Assembly: GCA_037384645.1 (NCBI GenBank)
Contig: JARRNT010000029.1
Span: 1-64,000, forward strand
DNA: 64,000 nt
Direction: 5' to 3'
From: RI-92 sp037384645
GTDB lineage: Bacteria; Pseudomonadota; Gammaproteobacteria; UBA6429; Thiohalophilaceae
Within the stretch, counting starts at the first letter, position 1; the number at the start of each line of letters is the position of its first letter. A program made the position numbers and the translations under genes. This document shows, one piece after another, positions 26,929 through 36,419 of the stretch. The notes under the pieces were generated by a model. That model had not been told where the DNA came from. It made no database searches and worked only from the letters and a program-made list of their open reading frames with translations.

Positions 26929-26969
26929 ATTTGATCCTACATCATTTATTGTTTCATATATCATTTCCC

Positions 26970-27066
26970 AACGCGGAGGCGCAGAGAATGCAAAGATCGC
27001 AGAGAATATAATTCATTTTTATTTAAAAGCTCCGCGTCCTCCGCGATCTCTGCGCCTCTGCGTTGA
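26970..27066. repeat. Inverted-repeat element between gatA and gatB
   Basis: AACGCGGAGGCGCAGAGA (26970-26987) is mirrored, with one mismatch, by TCTCTGCGCCTCTGCGTT at 27047-27064. Further GATCGCAGAGA/TCTCTGCG-type matches lie inside, so the whole gatA-gatB spacer folds into one long hairpin. It is related in sequence to the 25338-25492 element, placing two members of one repeat family directly before and after gatB. Confidence 0.65.
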
Positions 27067-27077
27067 AAATATCTCGC

Positions 27078-28538
27078 TCACTTATAAGCTGCCGGCATCT
27101 GCCTGTGCCAGTCGCTGTTTAACTGATATTGATGTGCAACGTTCAATAAACGCGCCTCGTCAAAATAATTACCGATAATCTGCAAACCCACCGGCAGCTC
27201 ATGGGCAAACCCGGCTGGTATCGACATGCCGGGCAGGCCAGCCAGGTTGGCAGCAATGGTGTAGATATCGGACAGGTACATGCTGATGGGATCGTCGCTA
27301 CGCTCGCCGAATTTAAACGCGACACTCGGCGAGGTCGGCCCCATGATCACATCGACCTTGCCAAACGCCTGTTTGAAATCATCGCTGATCAACTGCCGCA
27401 CCTTCTGTGCCTTGAGGTAGTAGGCATCGTAATAACCGGCGGACAAGGCGTAGGTCCCGATCATGATCCGGCGCTTGACCTCGGCGCCAAAACCCTCGCC
27501 GCGGCTGCGCTTGTAAAGATCTTCGAGATTCCGGGGTTCTTCGCAACGGTAGCCAAAGCGTACGCCATCGAAGCGCGACAGGTTGGAAGAACATTCCGCC
27601 GGAGCAACAACATAATAGGCCGGCACCGATAGTTTGCTATTTGGCAGGCTGATCTCAATAAGCTCGGCACCCATCTGTTGGTACTGGTCAATTGCAGCCT
27701 GCACGGCATCACCCACCTGTGGATCGAGACCCTCACCGAAATATTCTTTGGGTAAACCGATCTTCAGTCCCCTGATATCCTGTTCAAGACTGGCAGAGTA
27801 ATCCGGCACCGGACGATCCACACAGGTAGAGTCCCTGGGATCAAAGCCGGCGATGGCCTGCAGGATCATCGCGGCGTCTTCCGCGCTCTGGGTAAGCGGT
27901 CCGGCCTGATCCAGGCTGGAAGCAAACGCGATCATGCCATAACGCGATACCCGCCCATACGTGGGTTTGAGCCCGGTCAGTCCACAGAGTGATGCCGGCT
28001 GACGAATGGAACCACCGGTATCGGTACCCGTTGCTGCCGGGGTCAGGCGTGCGGCAACCGCCGCGGCGGAGCCACCGGAAGACCCACCCGGGACATACTC
28101 GACGTTCCAGGGATTTTTTACCGGCCCGTAAAAACTCGTTTCATTGGATGAGCCCATGGCAAACTCATCCATGTTCAGTTTACCCAGCATCACCACACCC
28201 TGCTGGTTCATTTTTTCCACTACAGTGGCATCGTAGGGTGACACAAAATTGTCGAGCATCTTTGAACCACAACTGGTTTTGATCCCCTGGGTACAGAAAA
28301 TATCCTTCTGGGCAATGGGCAAACCGGTCAGGCTATCGGCCTCACCCCTGGCCAGACGCTGATCTGCCGCCTGGGCCTGCGCCAGTGCGTGTTCACTGGC
28401 GAGCGTGACAAAGGCATTAAGCTTATTATCGTGCTGCTGGATACGATCGATAAAATACTGGGTCAATTCGACACTGCTGATTTTTTTACTGCGCAAGTCC
28501 TGCGACAGTTCGCGCAAGGTTTTTTCATGCAAACTCAT
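27078..28538 (-). CDS. gatA: Asp-tRNA(Asn)/Glu-tRNA(Gln) amidotransferase subunit A
   Basis: A 486-aa amidase-signature enzyme that supplies ammonia from glutamine. The Ser-cisSer-Lys triad is visible: Lys in PIAQKDIFC (about residue 76) and the two serines in VPGGSSGGSAAAVAARL and TDTGGSIRQPAS (about residues 151 and 175). With gatC and gatB it forms GatCAB, which corrects misacylated Asp-tRNA(Asn) and/or Glu-tRNA(Gln). Start ATG 28538, 46 bases after gatC. Confidence 0.97.
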   Translation of the reverse strand: MSLHEKTLRELSQDLRSKKISSVELTQYFIDRIQQHDNKLNAFVTLASEHALAQAQAADQRLARGEADSLTGLPIAQKDIFCTQGIKTSCGSKMLDNFVSPYDATVVEKMNQQGVVMLGKLNMDEFAMGSSNETSFYGPVKNPWNVEYVPGGSSGGSAAAVAARLTPAATGTDTGGSIRQPASLCGLTGLKPTYGRVSRYGMIAFASSLDQAGPLTQSAEDAAMILQAIAGFDPRDSTCVDRPVPDYSASLEQDIRGLKIGLPKEYFGEGLDPQVGDAVQAAIDQYQQMGAELIEISLPNSKLSVPAYYVVAPAECSSNLSRFDGVRFGYRCEEPRNLEDLYKRSRGEGFGAEVKRRIMIGTYALSAGYYDAYYLKAQKVRQLISDDFKQAFGKVDVIMGPTSPSVAFKFGERSDDPISMYLSDIYTIAANLAGLPGMSIPAGFAHELPVGLQIIGNYFDEARLLNVAHQYQLNSDWHRQMPAAYK

Positions 28539-28584
28539 GTTGATTTCATTACTCGTTTTAATTGACTTAAGAAGATAAAGCGAT

Positions 28585-28872
28585 CTACTCGATGACTTTC
28601 GGTACCAGATACAATCCGTCCTGGGTCAGGGGTGCACATTGCTGGAAATTATCACGCTGATCCGCCTCGGTCACGACGTCCTCACGCAGGCGCTGCACTT
28701 CATCCAGGGGATGGGCCATGGGGGTCACCGCCGCGGTATCGACCGCGTCCATTTGCTCCACCAGGTGCAGGATATCCGACAGGTTGCTAGCGTAGCGGGG
28801 AATATCCGCCTCGTCGATGGCGAGCCGTGCCAGATGGGCAATCTTCTTCACGTCACTGCTGTCTAAAGCCAT
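28585..28872 (-). CDS. gatC: Asp-tRNA(Asn)/Glu-tRNA(Gln) amidotransferase subunit C
   Basis: A 95-aa subunit that clamps GatA to GatB. It opens MALDSSDVKKIAHLARLAID and contains the conserved Asp-Val/Met-Pro-x-x-H segment as AAVTPMAHPLDEVQRLREDVV. ATG 28872 is preferred (GAGGG upstream); an in-frame start at 28911 would add 13 residues. It ends in TAG. The 179-base gap to the divergent mreB holds the palindrome TGTTATAACA (28927-28936) and A/T-rich possible -10 boxes for both directions. Confidence 0.95.
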   Translation of the reverse strand: MALDSSDVKKIAHLARLAIDEADIPRYASNLSDILHLVEQMDAVDTAAVTPMAHPLDEVQRLREDVVTEADQRDNFQQCAPLTQDGLYLVPKVIE

Positions 28873-29051
28873 ATTTTCCCTCGTTGTCTGACGCCCATTT
28901 AATGTGAACAAACGGGCAAAATGTTATGTTATAACAACTACCTGCTTGTACAACTTCGCAGGATTGATTAAATTAGGGCACTTTCCAGATTCCTATTATA
29001 TAAAGGAATATTCTAAAACCTTTAGCCACCACTCAGGAAGCAGAAATCAGT

Positions 29052-30098
29052 ATGTTCGAGAGTCTTCGGGGATTATTTTCCAATGACGTGTCCATTGACC
29101 TGGGCACGGCAAATACCCTTATTTATGTCCGCGGCAAAGGCATCGTCCTCAACGAGCCTTCCGTCGTCGCCATTCGCCAGGAACGTGGTCCCGGCGGTCC
29201 CAAATCTATTGCTGCGGTCGGGATGGAGGCCAAGCGCATGCTCGGCCGGACCCCGGGCAACATCGTGGCTATCCGCCCCATGAAGGACGGCGTTATCGCC
29301 GACTTTACCGTCACCGAGAAGATGCTGCAGCACTTCATTCGCAAGGTCCACGAAGCGCGCTTTTTTCGGCCCAGCCCGCGTGTCCTGATCTGCGTACCCT
29401 GCGGCTCGACGCAGGTTGAACGTCGCGCCATTCGCGAATCCGCCGCCGGTGCCGGCGCCCGCGAGGTCTTCCTGATTGAAGAACCCATGGCCGCCGCGAT
29501 CGGCGCCGGTATGCCGATTTCCGAGGCCAGCGGCTCCATGGTACTGGATATCGGTGGTGGTACCACCGAGGTTGCCGTGATTTCACTCAGCGGTATCGTG
29601 TATTCCGCCTCGGTACGCATCGGCGGTGACCGCTTCGATGAGGCCATTATCAATTACGTGCGCCGTAACTACGGCAGTCTCATCGGCGAATCCTCGGCAG
29701 AACGTATCAAACATGAAATTGGCTCGGCTTATCCCGGCAATGAGGTCCGTGAAATGGAAGTGCGCGGACGTAATCTGGCCGAAGGTGTGCCCCGCAGTTT
29801 TACTCTTAACAGTAATGAGATCCTCGAAGCGCTACAGGAACCCCTTTCCGGGATCGTCAGTGCCGTCAAAACCGCCCTGGAACAGACGCCGCCGGAACTG
29901 GCTGCGGATATTTCCGAGCGCGGCATGGTCCTGACCGGCGGCGGCGCCCTGTTACGTGACCTGGATCGCCTTTTGATGGAAGAAACCGGACTACCCGTTA
30001 TCATCGCCGAAGACCCTCTTACGTGCGTCGCCCGCGGCGGTGGCCGCGCCCTGGAAATGATCGATGAACTCGGCGGTGATTTATTCACGGTTGAGTAG
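29052..30098 (+). CDS. mreB: Rod-shape actin homologue MreB
   Basis: A 348-aa cytoskeletal ATPase forming membrane-associated filaments that guide lateral wall synthesis. Phosphate and adenosine motifs are intact: DLGTANTLIYVRGKGIVLNEPSVVA (residues 16-40), VLDIGGGTTEVAVISL and VLTGGGALLRDLDRLL. The amphipathic N terminus MFESLRGLFSNDVS is the usual membrane-targeting helix. First gene of the mreBCD-mrdA-rodA elongation cluster; ends in TAG. Confidence 0.97.
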   Translation: MFESLRGLFSNDVSIDLGTANTLIYVRGKGIVLNEPSVVAIRQERGPGGPKSIAAVGMEAKRMLGRTPGNIVAIRPMKDGVIADFTVTEKMLQHFIRKVHEARFFRPSPRVLICVPCGSTQVERRAIRESAAGAGAREVFLIEEPMAAAIGAGMPISEASGSMVLDIGGGTTEVAVISLSGIVYSASVRIGGDRFDEAIINYVRRNYGSLIGESSAERIKHEIGSAYPGNEVREMEVRGRNLAEGVPRSFTLNSNEILEALQEPLSGIVSAVKTALEQTPPELAADISERGMVLTGGGALLRDLDRLLMEETGLPVIIAEDPLTCVARGGGRALEMIDELGGDLFTVE

Positions 30099-30143
30099 TC
30101 CAACAGCCTGATTGCGTCTGTTCCAGACCCAGGAGAGTCAGTC

Positions 30144-31040
30144 GTTAAACTGCTATTTAAAGAAGGTCCCTCGACGGGCATTCGCCTGACGGTGCTTGCC
30201 TTCGTCTCGGTGTTGTTGATGGTGCTGGATCACCGATTTGCCGCTACCAGCAACCTGCGCTCTGCGCTCAGCCTGGTGGTGGATCCCATCCGCTACCTGG
30301 TGAACCTGCCTACTGACATCTACAGCTGGGCCTCCGACAGCCTCACCTCGCACAATACGCTGGAGGAGGAAAACCAGACCCTGCGCATCCGCAACCAGCT
30401 GCTGGAAGCCAAACTGCAGAAATACTCCTCGTTGATGACGGAAAATAATAACCTGCGCGCCCTGCTCAAATCCGTCGACAAACACGAGGACCAGTTCCAG
30501 CACGTACTGGTAGCGGAGATCCTGTCAGTTGACATGGACCCGTTCCGCCGTCAGATCGTGATTAACAAGGGCACCAGTGATGACGTCTACGTCAACCAAC
30601 CCATCGTCGGCGCCAACGGCGTCATGGGCAAGGTCATCACGGTAGGTCCGCTATCCAGTACGGTCATGTTGATTACCGACCCCAGTCACTCGCTGCCGGT
30701 CCAGGTTAATCGCAATGGCGTGCGCGCCATCGCGGTCGGTGACCCGCGCAATAACGAACTCTCCATCATCCATCAACCGAATAATGCCAACATCAAGCTG
30801 GGCGATTTGCTGGTTACCTCGGGCCTGGGTTGCGTCTTTCCGGCTGGCTATCCCGTCGGTAAAGTCATCAAGATCAATACCAATCCCAGCCTGCCATTTG
30901 CTGAAATCCTGGTGAAACCGACGGCCAACCTGGATCGTGGCCGCGAAGTCCTGCTGGTATGGCCATCACCGCATCAACGTGAAGTACAGGAAAATGCCTG
31001 CAGTGGACCGGGGGGAGGTAAACATCATGCGGGCAAATGA
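30144..31040 (+). CDS. mreC: Rod-shape protein MreC (apparent GTT start)
   Basis: A ~298-aa bitopic inner-membrane protein with one transmembrane helix near the N terminus (LTVLAFVSVLLMVL), a coiled coil (LEEENQTLRIRNQLLEAKLQ), and periplasmic beta domains that bind PBP2 and MreD. The best ribosome-binding site, AGGAG at 30131-30135, predicts initiation eight bases later, but that codon is GTT (30144-30146), followed by KLLFKEGPSTGIRLTVLAF, which reads like a normal MreC N terminus. The next standard start, GTG 30192, would delete half the membrane helix. Either GTT (or CTG 30150) initiates translation, or one base is wrong. The end overlaps mreD. Confidence 0.88.
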   Translation, partial: VKLLFKEGPSTGIRLTVLAFVSVLLMVLDHRFAATSNLRSALSLVVDPIRYLVNLPTDIYSWASDSLTSHNTLEEENQTLRIRNQLLEAKLQKYSSLMTENNNLRALLKSVDKHEDQFQHVLVAEILSVDMDPFRRQIVINKGTSDDVYVNQPIVGANGVMGKVITVGPLSSTVMLITDPSHSLPVQVNRNGVRAIAVGDPRNNELSIIHQPNNANIKLGDLLVTSGLGCVFPAGYPVGKVIKINTNPSLPFAEILVKPTANLDRGREVLLVWPSPHQREVQENACSGPGGGKHHAGK

Positions 31041-31515
31041 GCACCGTGGCGGAGCGGTGATCCTCCTGAGTTTGCTGATTGCGCTCATGCTGGCCATGAT
31101 CCCGCTACCAGCCTGGGCACAGGAGTTGCGCCCACACTGGATGCTCCTGGTCCTGGTCTACTGGAGCATGGCAATCCCGAGCCGTATTGGCGTGGTCATC
31201 GCCTGGCTCATGGGCCTGCTGCTGGATGTCACTTATGATGCCCTGCTCGGGCAGCATGCCCTGGCCCTGGCCATCGTCATCTTCCTGACACTCAACGCAC
31301 ACCAACGACTAAGAGTTTACCCGGTCTGGCAACAAACTATCGTGATTCTTGTCTTTTGTCTCATCTACGACATGATCAATCTCTGGATTCAGGGCATCAG
31401 TGGTTATGCACCCAACGTCTGGTTATACATTCTGCCAAGCTTTAGCACCGCCATCATCTGGCCGTTCGTGTTTCTCGTACTTCGGCGTGCCCGGCGAATC
31501 TACCGTGTAGTATGA
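31027..31515 (+). CDS. mreD: Rod-shape protein MreD
   Basis: A 162-aa inner-membrane protein with five or six hydrophobic helices, the same length as the enterobacterial protein. It includes the typical LRPHWMLLVLVYWSMAIPSR segment after the first helix. ATG 31027 has a GGGGGAGG site upstream and overlaps the last 14 bases of mreC; the same frame is open further upstream within mreC. It works with MreC to position PBP2-RodA. Confidence 0.94.
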   Translation: MRANEHRGGAVILLSLLIALMLAMIPLPAWAQELRPHWMLLVLVYWSMAIPSRIGVVIAWLMGLLLDVTYDALLGQHALALAIVIFLTLNAHQRLRVYPVWQQTIVILVFCLIYDMINLWIQGISGYAPNVWLYILPSFSTAIIWPFVFLVLRRARRIYRVV

Positions 31516-31519
31516 AGTC

Positions 31520-33379
31520 ATGGGACGTAATCATGCTCTGACCATCAAGGATCATCTGCGTGAAACTCTGCTGTTTCAACGGCGTATTCTGGTGTCTGCC
31601 ATTTTAGCTTGCATCCTGCTCGCTGGCCTGATCGCCAGGCTGTTCTTTCTGCAAATCATCAGTCACGCCCACTACACCGCGCTGTCCGAAGACAATCGCG
31701 TCAGCATTGTCCCGATCGCACCCACCCGGGGCCTGATATACGATCGCAATGGTGTCCTGCTGGCGCAGAATATCCCCAGCCGTACCCTGGAACTGATTCC
31801 AGAGCACGTCAAGAACCTCAAGGCCACCATCAAGAAACTGCGCTCCCTGATCCATATCACCGACGACGAGGTCGAACGCTTCAACGAACTGCGTAAAAAG
31901 AAACGCCGGTTCGAAGGTATCCCCCTGCGCTACCGACTGAGTGACAGTGAAGCGGCTCGTATTGCGGTACACCTGAACCAGTTGCCCGGCGTGGAAATCA
32001 CGGCAGAACTCATGCGTCACTATCCCCAGGGCAGGCTGGCCTCGCACGCCATCGGCTATGTCGCCCGCATCAATGAAGAGGAACTCTCTCACCTCGATGC
32101 CTCCCAGTACGCCGCCACCAAGAACATCGGCAAAACCGGGGTCGAGCGCTCTTATGAAAATGAACTACATGGCGAAGTCGGCTATCAACGGGTCGAGACC
32201 AATGCTGCAGGCCGGATTGTCGATGTCCTGCAACGCACCCTGCCCACGCCCGGTAAAAATCTGTACCTGTCCCTCGATGCACGCGTGCAAATGGTCGCGG
32301 AACAGGCGTTCGGTAAACACGACGGCGCACTGGTGGCTATCAATCCCAATAATGGCGAAGTCATCGCGTTTGTCAGTATGCCGACGTTTGATCCCAACCT
32401 GTTCGTGAACGGCATCGATCATAAGACCTATAACAAGCTCAGTCGCTCGCCGGATCGCCCCCTGTTCAATCGTGCCCTGCAGGGCCAGTATCCGCCAGGC
32501 TCAACCATCAAGCCGTTCATCGGGCTGGCCGGGCTGGAGGACAAGGTCATCAAGCCTGATACAACAATCGATTGTAAGGGTTACTTTACGTTGAAAAATG
32601 ATGACCACCGCTATCGTGACTGGAAACGCGGTGGTCACGGCGAAACCGATCTCAACAAGGCCATCGTACAGTCCTGTGACGTATACTTTTACCAACTGGC
32701 AATGCAGCTTAAAATCGATCGCATTCATGATTTCCTTGCCCGCTTTGGCATGGGCCGTCCGACCGGTATCGATATTCGTGGTGAGGAGACTGGACTGTTA
32801 CCAAGCCGTGCCTGGAAGCGCCGCGTACGTCACGAACCCTGGTTCCCGGGTGAAACCCTGATTACCGGTATTGGCCAGGGTTTTACCCTGGTGACGCCAC
32901 TGCAACTGGCTGAAATGGCCGCTGAAATGGGTAGCCGGGGACGGAGCTACACGCCACATATCGTGCGCGGCATTGTCGAACCCGGCGATGACAAACTTGT
33001 CGTACACCAGGCGCCGCCGAAAAACATTATCACCTTGAAAAATCCGAAGGACTGGCAAATTATCATCAACGCAATGAAACAGGTTGTGACCAGTCCACAT
33101 GGAACGGCGAGACGAATTGACCACAATCTCAAGTATTCCGTCGCGGCCAAGACCGGTACGGCCCAGGTATTTGGGATAAAACAGGATCAGAAAGGAGAGG
33201 AAGATCAAAGCAATCTCCCCAAAAGGTTACGCGACCACGCAGTTTTCATCGCATTTGCACCTGCCAAGCATCCAAAGATTGCCGTGGGCGTCGTCGTCGA
33301 ACATGGCGGTCACGGCGGCTCGACTGCCGCCCCGATCGCCCGCAAGGTGATGGACGCCTATCTATTGGGAGGAAAATAA
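31520..33379 (+). CDS. mrdA: Penicillin-binding protein 2 (elongation transpeptidase)
   Basis: A 619-aa class B PBP with one N-terminal membrane anchor (about residues 20-45). The catalytic motifs are PGSTIKP (Ser about residue 327, SxxK), SCD in VQSCDVYFYQL (SxN-type), and KTGTAQ near residue 548. It crosslinks peptidoglycan for lateral growth, paired with RodA. The stop codon overlaps the rodA start (TAATG at 33377-33381). Confidence 0.97.
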   Translation: MGRNHALTIKDHLRETLLFQRRILVSAILACILLAGLIARLFFLQIISHAHYTALSEDNRVSIVPIAPTRGLIYDRNGVLLAQNIPSRTLELIPEHVKNLKATIKKLRSLIHITDDEVERFNELRKKKRRFEGIPLRYRLSDSEAARIAVHLNQLPGVEITAELMRHYPQGRLASHAIGYVARINEEELSHLDASQYAATKNIGKTGVERSYENELHGEVGYQRVETNAAGRIVDVLQRTLPTPGKNLYLSLDARVQMVAEQAFGKHDGALVAINPNNGEVIAFVSMPTFDPNLFVNGIDHKTYNKLSRSPDRPLFNRALQGQYPPGSTIKPFIGLAGLEDKVIKPDTTIDCKGYFTLKNDDHRYRDWKRGGHGETDLNKAIVQSCDVYFYQLAMQLKIDRIHDFLARFGMGRPTGIDIRGEETGLLPSRAWKRRVRHEPWFPGETLITGIGQGFTLVTPLQLAEMAAEMGSRGRSYTPHIVRGIVEPGDDKLVVHQAPPKNIITLKNPKDWQIIINAMKQVVTSPHGTARRIDHNLKYSVAAKTGTAQVFGIKQDQKGEEDQSNLPKRLRDHAVFIAFAPAKHPKIAVGVVVEHGGHGGSTAAPIARKVMDAYLLGGK

Positions 33380-34518
33380 TGTCTGGCTTTACCCAGTTTG
33401 AATTTATGTCAACCAGCCGACTCAGCAAGGGTCGAAGCTATTTGCAACATTTCCACATTGATCTCCCCCTGTTGTTCGCCCTGCTGATCCTGGCCGGGGT
33501 TGGCCTGATGGCGCTGTATAGTGCGAGCGAACAAAATATCGATATTGTCCTGCGCCAGGTCATGCGCCTGGTGATTGCCTTCAGTGTCATGATCGCTGTC
33601 GCACAATTACGACCGGAGACGATCCAGCACTGGAGTCCCTGGCTCTATGCCGTCGCCATCATCCTCCTGTTCGCGGTGCTGGTGCTTGGCGTCATCGGCA
33701 AAGGTGCCCAGCGCTGGCTCAACTTCGGCCTGTTCACCTTCCAGCCATCGGAACTGATGAAGCTGGCCTTACCGATGCTGATCGCCTGGTATTTTTCTGA
33801 TCACAGCATCCCCCCACGGCCACTGCGCATCATGCTCGCCCTGGTCATGATCGTCGTCCCGACCCTGCTGGTGGCCAAGCAACCTGACCTCGGTACCGCG
33901 CTGGTACTGGCGACTTCCGGCTTCCTGGTTTTGTTCCTGGCAGGATTGCGCTGGCGCACTATTATTATCGCCTTCATTCTGCTGATTCCCATTTCCTGGT
34001 TATTCTGGCAATACGGTATGCACGATTACCAACGCAACCGGGTACTGACCTTTCTCAACCCCGAAATTGATCCATTGGGCGCCGGTTATCACATTATCCA
34101 GTCCACGATCGCGATTGGTTCCGGTGGCATGTATGGCAAGGGCTGGCTCAACGGTACCCAGTCGCACCTGGATTTCCTGCCGGAACGCAAGACCGACTTT
34201 ATCTTTCCGGTGTTCAGTGAGGAATTCGGCTTTATCGGTTCCCTGCTATTGCTGGCCCTCTATGCCGTCATTGTCATCCGCGGCCTGATGATTACCCTGC
34301 AGGCGCAGGATACCTATACCCGTCTGCTCGCCGGCACGATTACACTGACCTTCCTGATTTACGTGTTTATCAATATCGGGATGGTCAGCGGTATTTTACC
34401 CGTGGTGGGTATCCCCCTGCCGCTGGTCAGCTATGGCGGCACTTCCATGGTGACCCTGCTGACCGGATTCGGTATCCTTATGTCAATCCAAACACATCGG
34501 AAGCTGATTTCGACGTGA
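33379..34518 (+). CDS. rodA: Peptidoglycan glycosyltransferase RodA (SEDS family)
   Basis: A 379-aa protein with about ten membrane helices that polymerises lipid II in the elongasome. SEDS signatures include GKGAQRWLNFGLFTFQPSELMKLALPM (around residues 112-138), LVAKQPDLGTALV, and the catalytic-loop region LPERKTDFIFPVFSEEFGF with the essential Asp. It also has LPLVSYGGTSMV near the end. It shares an overlapping stop/start with mrdA and with mltB. Confidence 0.97.
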   Translation: MSGFTQFEFMSTSRLSKGRSYLQHFHIDLPLLFALLILAGVGLMALYSASEQNIDIVLRQVMRLVIAFSVMIAVAQLRPETIQHWSPWLYAVAIILLFAVLVLGVIGKGAQRWLNFGLFTFQPSELMKLALPMLIAWYFSDHSIPPRPLRIMLALVMIVVPTLLVAKQPDLGTALVLATSGFLVLFLAGLRWRTIIIAFILLIPISWLFWQYGMHDYQRNRVLTFLNPEIDPLGAGYHIIQSTIAIGSGGMYGKGWLNGTQSHLDFLPERKTDFIFPVFSEEFGFIGSLLLLALYAVIVIRGLMITLQAQDTYTRLLAGTITLTFLIYVFINIGMVSGILPVVGIPLPLVSYGGTSMVTLLTGFGILMSIQTHRKLIST

Positions 34519-35540
34519 TGGCCATGGAGTTGAATGTGCGTAGTCTGACCATCCTGTTATCCATCCTGTTTCTTAGCATGACCGCGATCAGCGCCAGTGC
34601 TGATACCCCCGACAAAGACCCCGGCGTCTTTTCCGAAAATCCGGGGCCAGTCAAACAATTCATCGCCGACATGGTGAAAGAATATAAATTCGATGCTGAC
34701 AAACTGACGGCATTGTTCAAGCAGGTCCGAATCCATCCCAGTATTATTGAGGCCATCTCCCGGCCGGCGGAATCCAAGCCCTGGTATCAGTATCGCCAGA
34801 TCTTTGTCAATCGCGAGCGCGTACGGGGCGGCGTGCTGTTCTGGAATGCAAACAAGGCAATCATTCAGAAAGTTGCTGAAACGTATAAAGTCTCACCGCA
34901 AATCCTGGTAGCCATCGTGGGTGTGGAAACCCGTTACGGCAAGCATACCGGTCGTTACCCGGTGATTGACGCCCTGTCAACGCTGGCCTTCGATTATCCG
35001 CCACGGGCAAAATTTTTCCGCAGTGAGCTGTCTCAGTACCTGTTAATGACACGCGAGGAAAACCTCAACCCACTGGCACAAAAAGGCTCCTACGCCGGTG
35101 CCATGGGCATGCCCCAATTTATCTCCAGCAGTTTTCGTCACTATGCCGTCGACTTTGACAAGGATGGCAAACGCGACCTGTGGAACAATATTGCAGATGC
35201 ACTGGGAAGTGTCGCCAATTACTTTAGCAAGCACGGCTGGCGTTATGGTCAGCCGATTGCCACACGCGTCACCGTCAGCGGACTCAAATACCGCGAAATG
35301 ATCGACAACACGGGTCTTAAACCGCGCTATACCCCCGAGCAGATGCGTCTGGCCGGGGTCAGGCTGGACAAGAATGTACCGGCCAATATCAAGGGATGTC
35401 TGATCAAACTGGATAGCGGCAACGGGCCTGAATACTGGGCGGCCTGGGAAAATTTTTATGTCATAAGCCGCTATAATCATAGTGCACTGTATGCGATGGC
35501 CGTCAACCAACTGGGTGACGCAATTAATAAATCGCGCTGA
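34518..35540 (+). CDS. mltB: Membrane-bound lytic murein transglycosylase B
   Basis: A ~340-aa enzyme with a signal peptide (about residues 10-29, ending ASA). No lipobox is visible, so it may be soluble periplasmic rather than lipidated. The catalytic Glu lies in AIVGVETRYGKHTGRY (around residue 142), and GSYAGAMGMPQFISSSFRHYAVD and DKDGKRDLWNNIADALGSVANYF are the family's hallmark segments. ATG 34518 shares bases with the rodA stop (TGATG). It cleaves glycan strands to anhydro-muropeptides during wall growth. Confidence 0.95.
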   Translation: MAMELNVRSLTILLSILFLSMTAISASADTPDKDPGVFSENPGPVKQFIADMVKEYKFDADKLTALFKQVRIHPSIIEAISRPAESKPWYQYRQIFVNRERVRGGVLFWNANKAIIQKVAETYKVSPQILVAIVGVETRYGKHTGRYPVIDALSTLAFDYPPRAKFFRSELSQYLLMTREENLNPLAQKGSYAGAMGMPQFISSSFRHYAVDFDKDGKRDLWNNIADALGSVANYFSKHGWRYGQPIATRVTVSGLKYREMIDNTGLKPRYTPEQMRLAGVRLDKNVPANIKGCLIKLDSGNGPEYWAAWENFYVISRYNHSALYAMAVNQLGDAINKSR

Positions 35541-35545
35541 GAGTC

Positions 35546-36299
35546 ATGCCTGGACCCGGAAAACATATAACACGTCTTCTCTACCTCAGCCTGTTAGGTT
35601 GTCTGACGCTTGCAGGATGTTCCACTACCCGCTTTCAGGATGGCGCCCCGCACCGGGATATTGATGTCTCACGCATTCCCAATGCCGTGCCACGGGTCGA
35701 ACCGCGTAATCCCAGGGCCAATCCAGTGAGCTATAGCGTGCTCGGCCACACTTACCATGTCCTGCGCAGCGCCAAAGGATACGTGGCGCGAGGAATTGCT
35801 TCCTGGTACGGCACCAAGTTTCATGGCCACACCACCTCGGACGGCGAAATCTAACGGCCGCAAGATCATCGTCCGGATCAATGATCGCGGGCCATTTCAT
35901 CCCAATCGCATCATTGACCTGTCCTATGTCGCTGCTAAAAAACTGGGGATAATCCGGGCCGGTACCGGACTGGTCGAGGTCCGCAGTATTGATCCTCGCA
36001 CCTGGCGGCGTGAACGTTCACGGCCAAACCCGGTCCAAGCAGGGTATCATCCGCAGCATAAAAGGGAGAATGTCTTGTACCTGCAGGCCGGGGCCTTTGC
36101 CTATCGCGATAATGCGGAACGACTGAAGAAAAGACTGCATGCGCTCCTGCCCCATCGCCACATTCACATGGCCTACCTGCGAAATGATAAACTCTACCAC
36201 GTCCGGGTCGGCCCCCTGTCCGGCGTGGATGAGGCGGACAAGGTCACGCAAATTATCAGCGACAGCGGCTTTCCCGAGCCCCATGTCGTGATCGAGTAG
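35546..36299 (+). pseudogene. rlpA: Septal-ring lytic transglycosylase RlpA with internal gap and frameshift
   Basis: The first frame (from ATG 35546) gives a lipoprotein signal with lipobox LAGC and the start of the double-psi barrel, RGIASWYGTKFHGHTTSDGE, then stops after one more residue. A second frame resumes at 35850 with SNGRKIIVRINDRGPFHPNRI and runs through a C-terminal SPOR domain (NVLYLQAGAFAYRDNAERL) to TAG 36299. About 25 residues expected between the parts are absent, including the conserved TAAHKTLP stretch with the catalytic His. Roughly 74 bases seem missing, with one extra base (35849) at the joint. Either a real inactivating deletion or an assembly error; neighbours are intact. 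Confidence 0.85.
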
Positions 36300-36419
36300 C
36301 CGCGATAACCGACCGCAGAATACGATTACTACCAGTCCTATTTTTTAATGTGAACCATAGCCTGTGCGAACCTTCCCGGTGTTCGCTACAATAGGCACCT
36401 GTCACCAAGCGAGGCGAGT

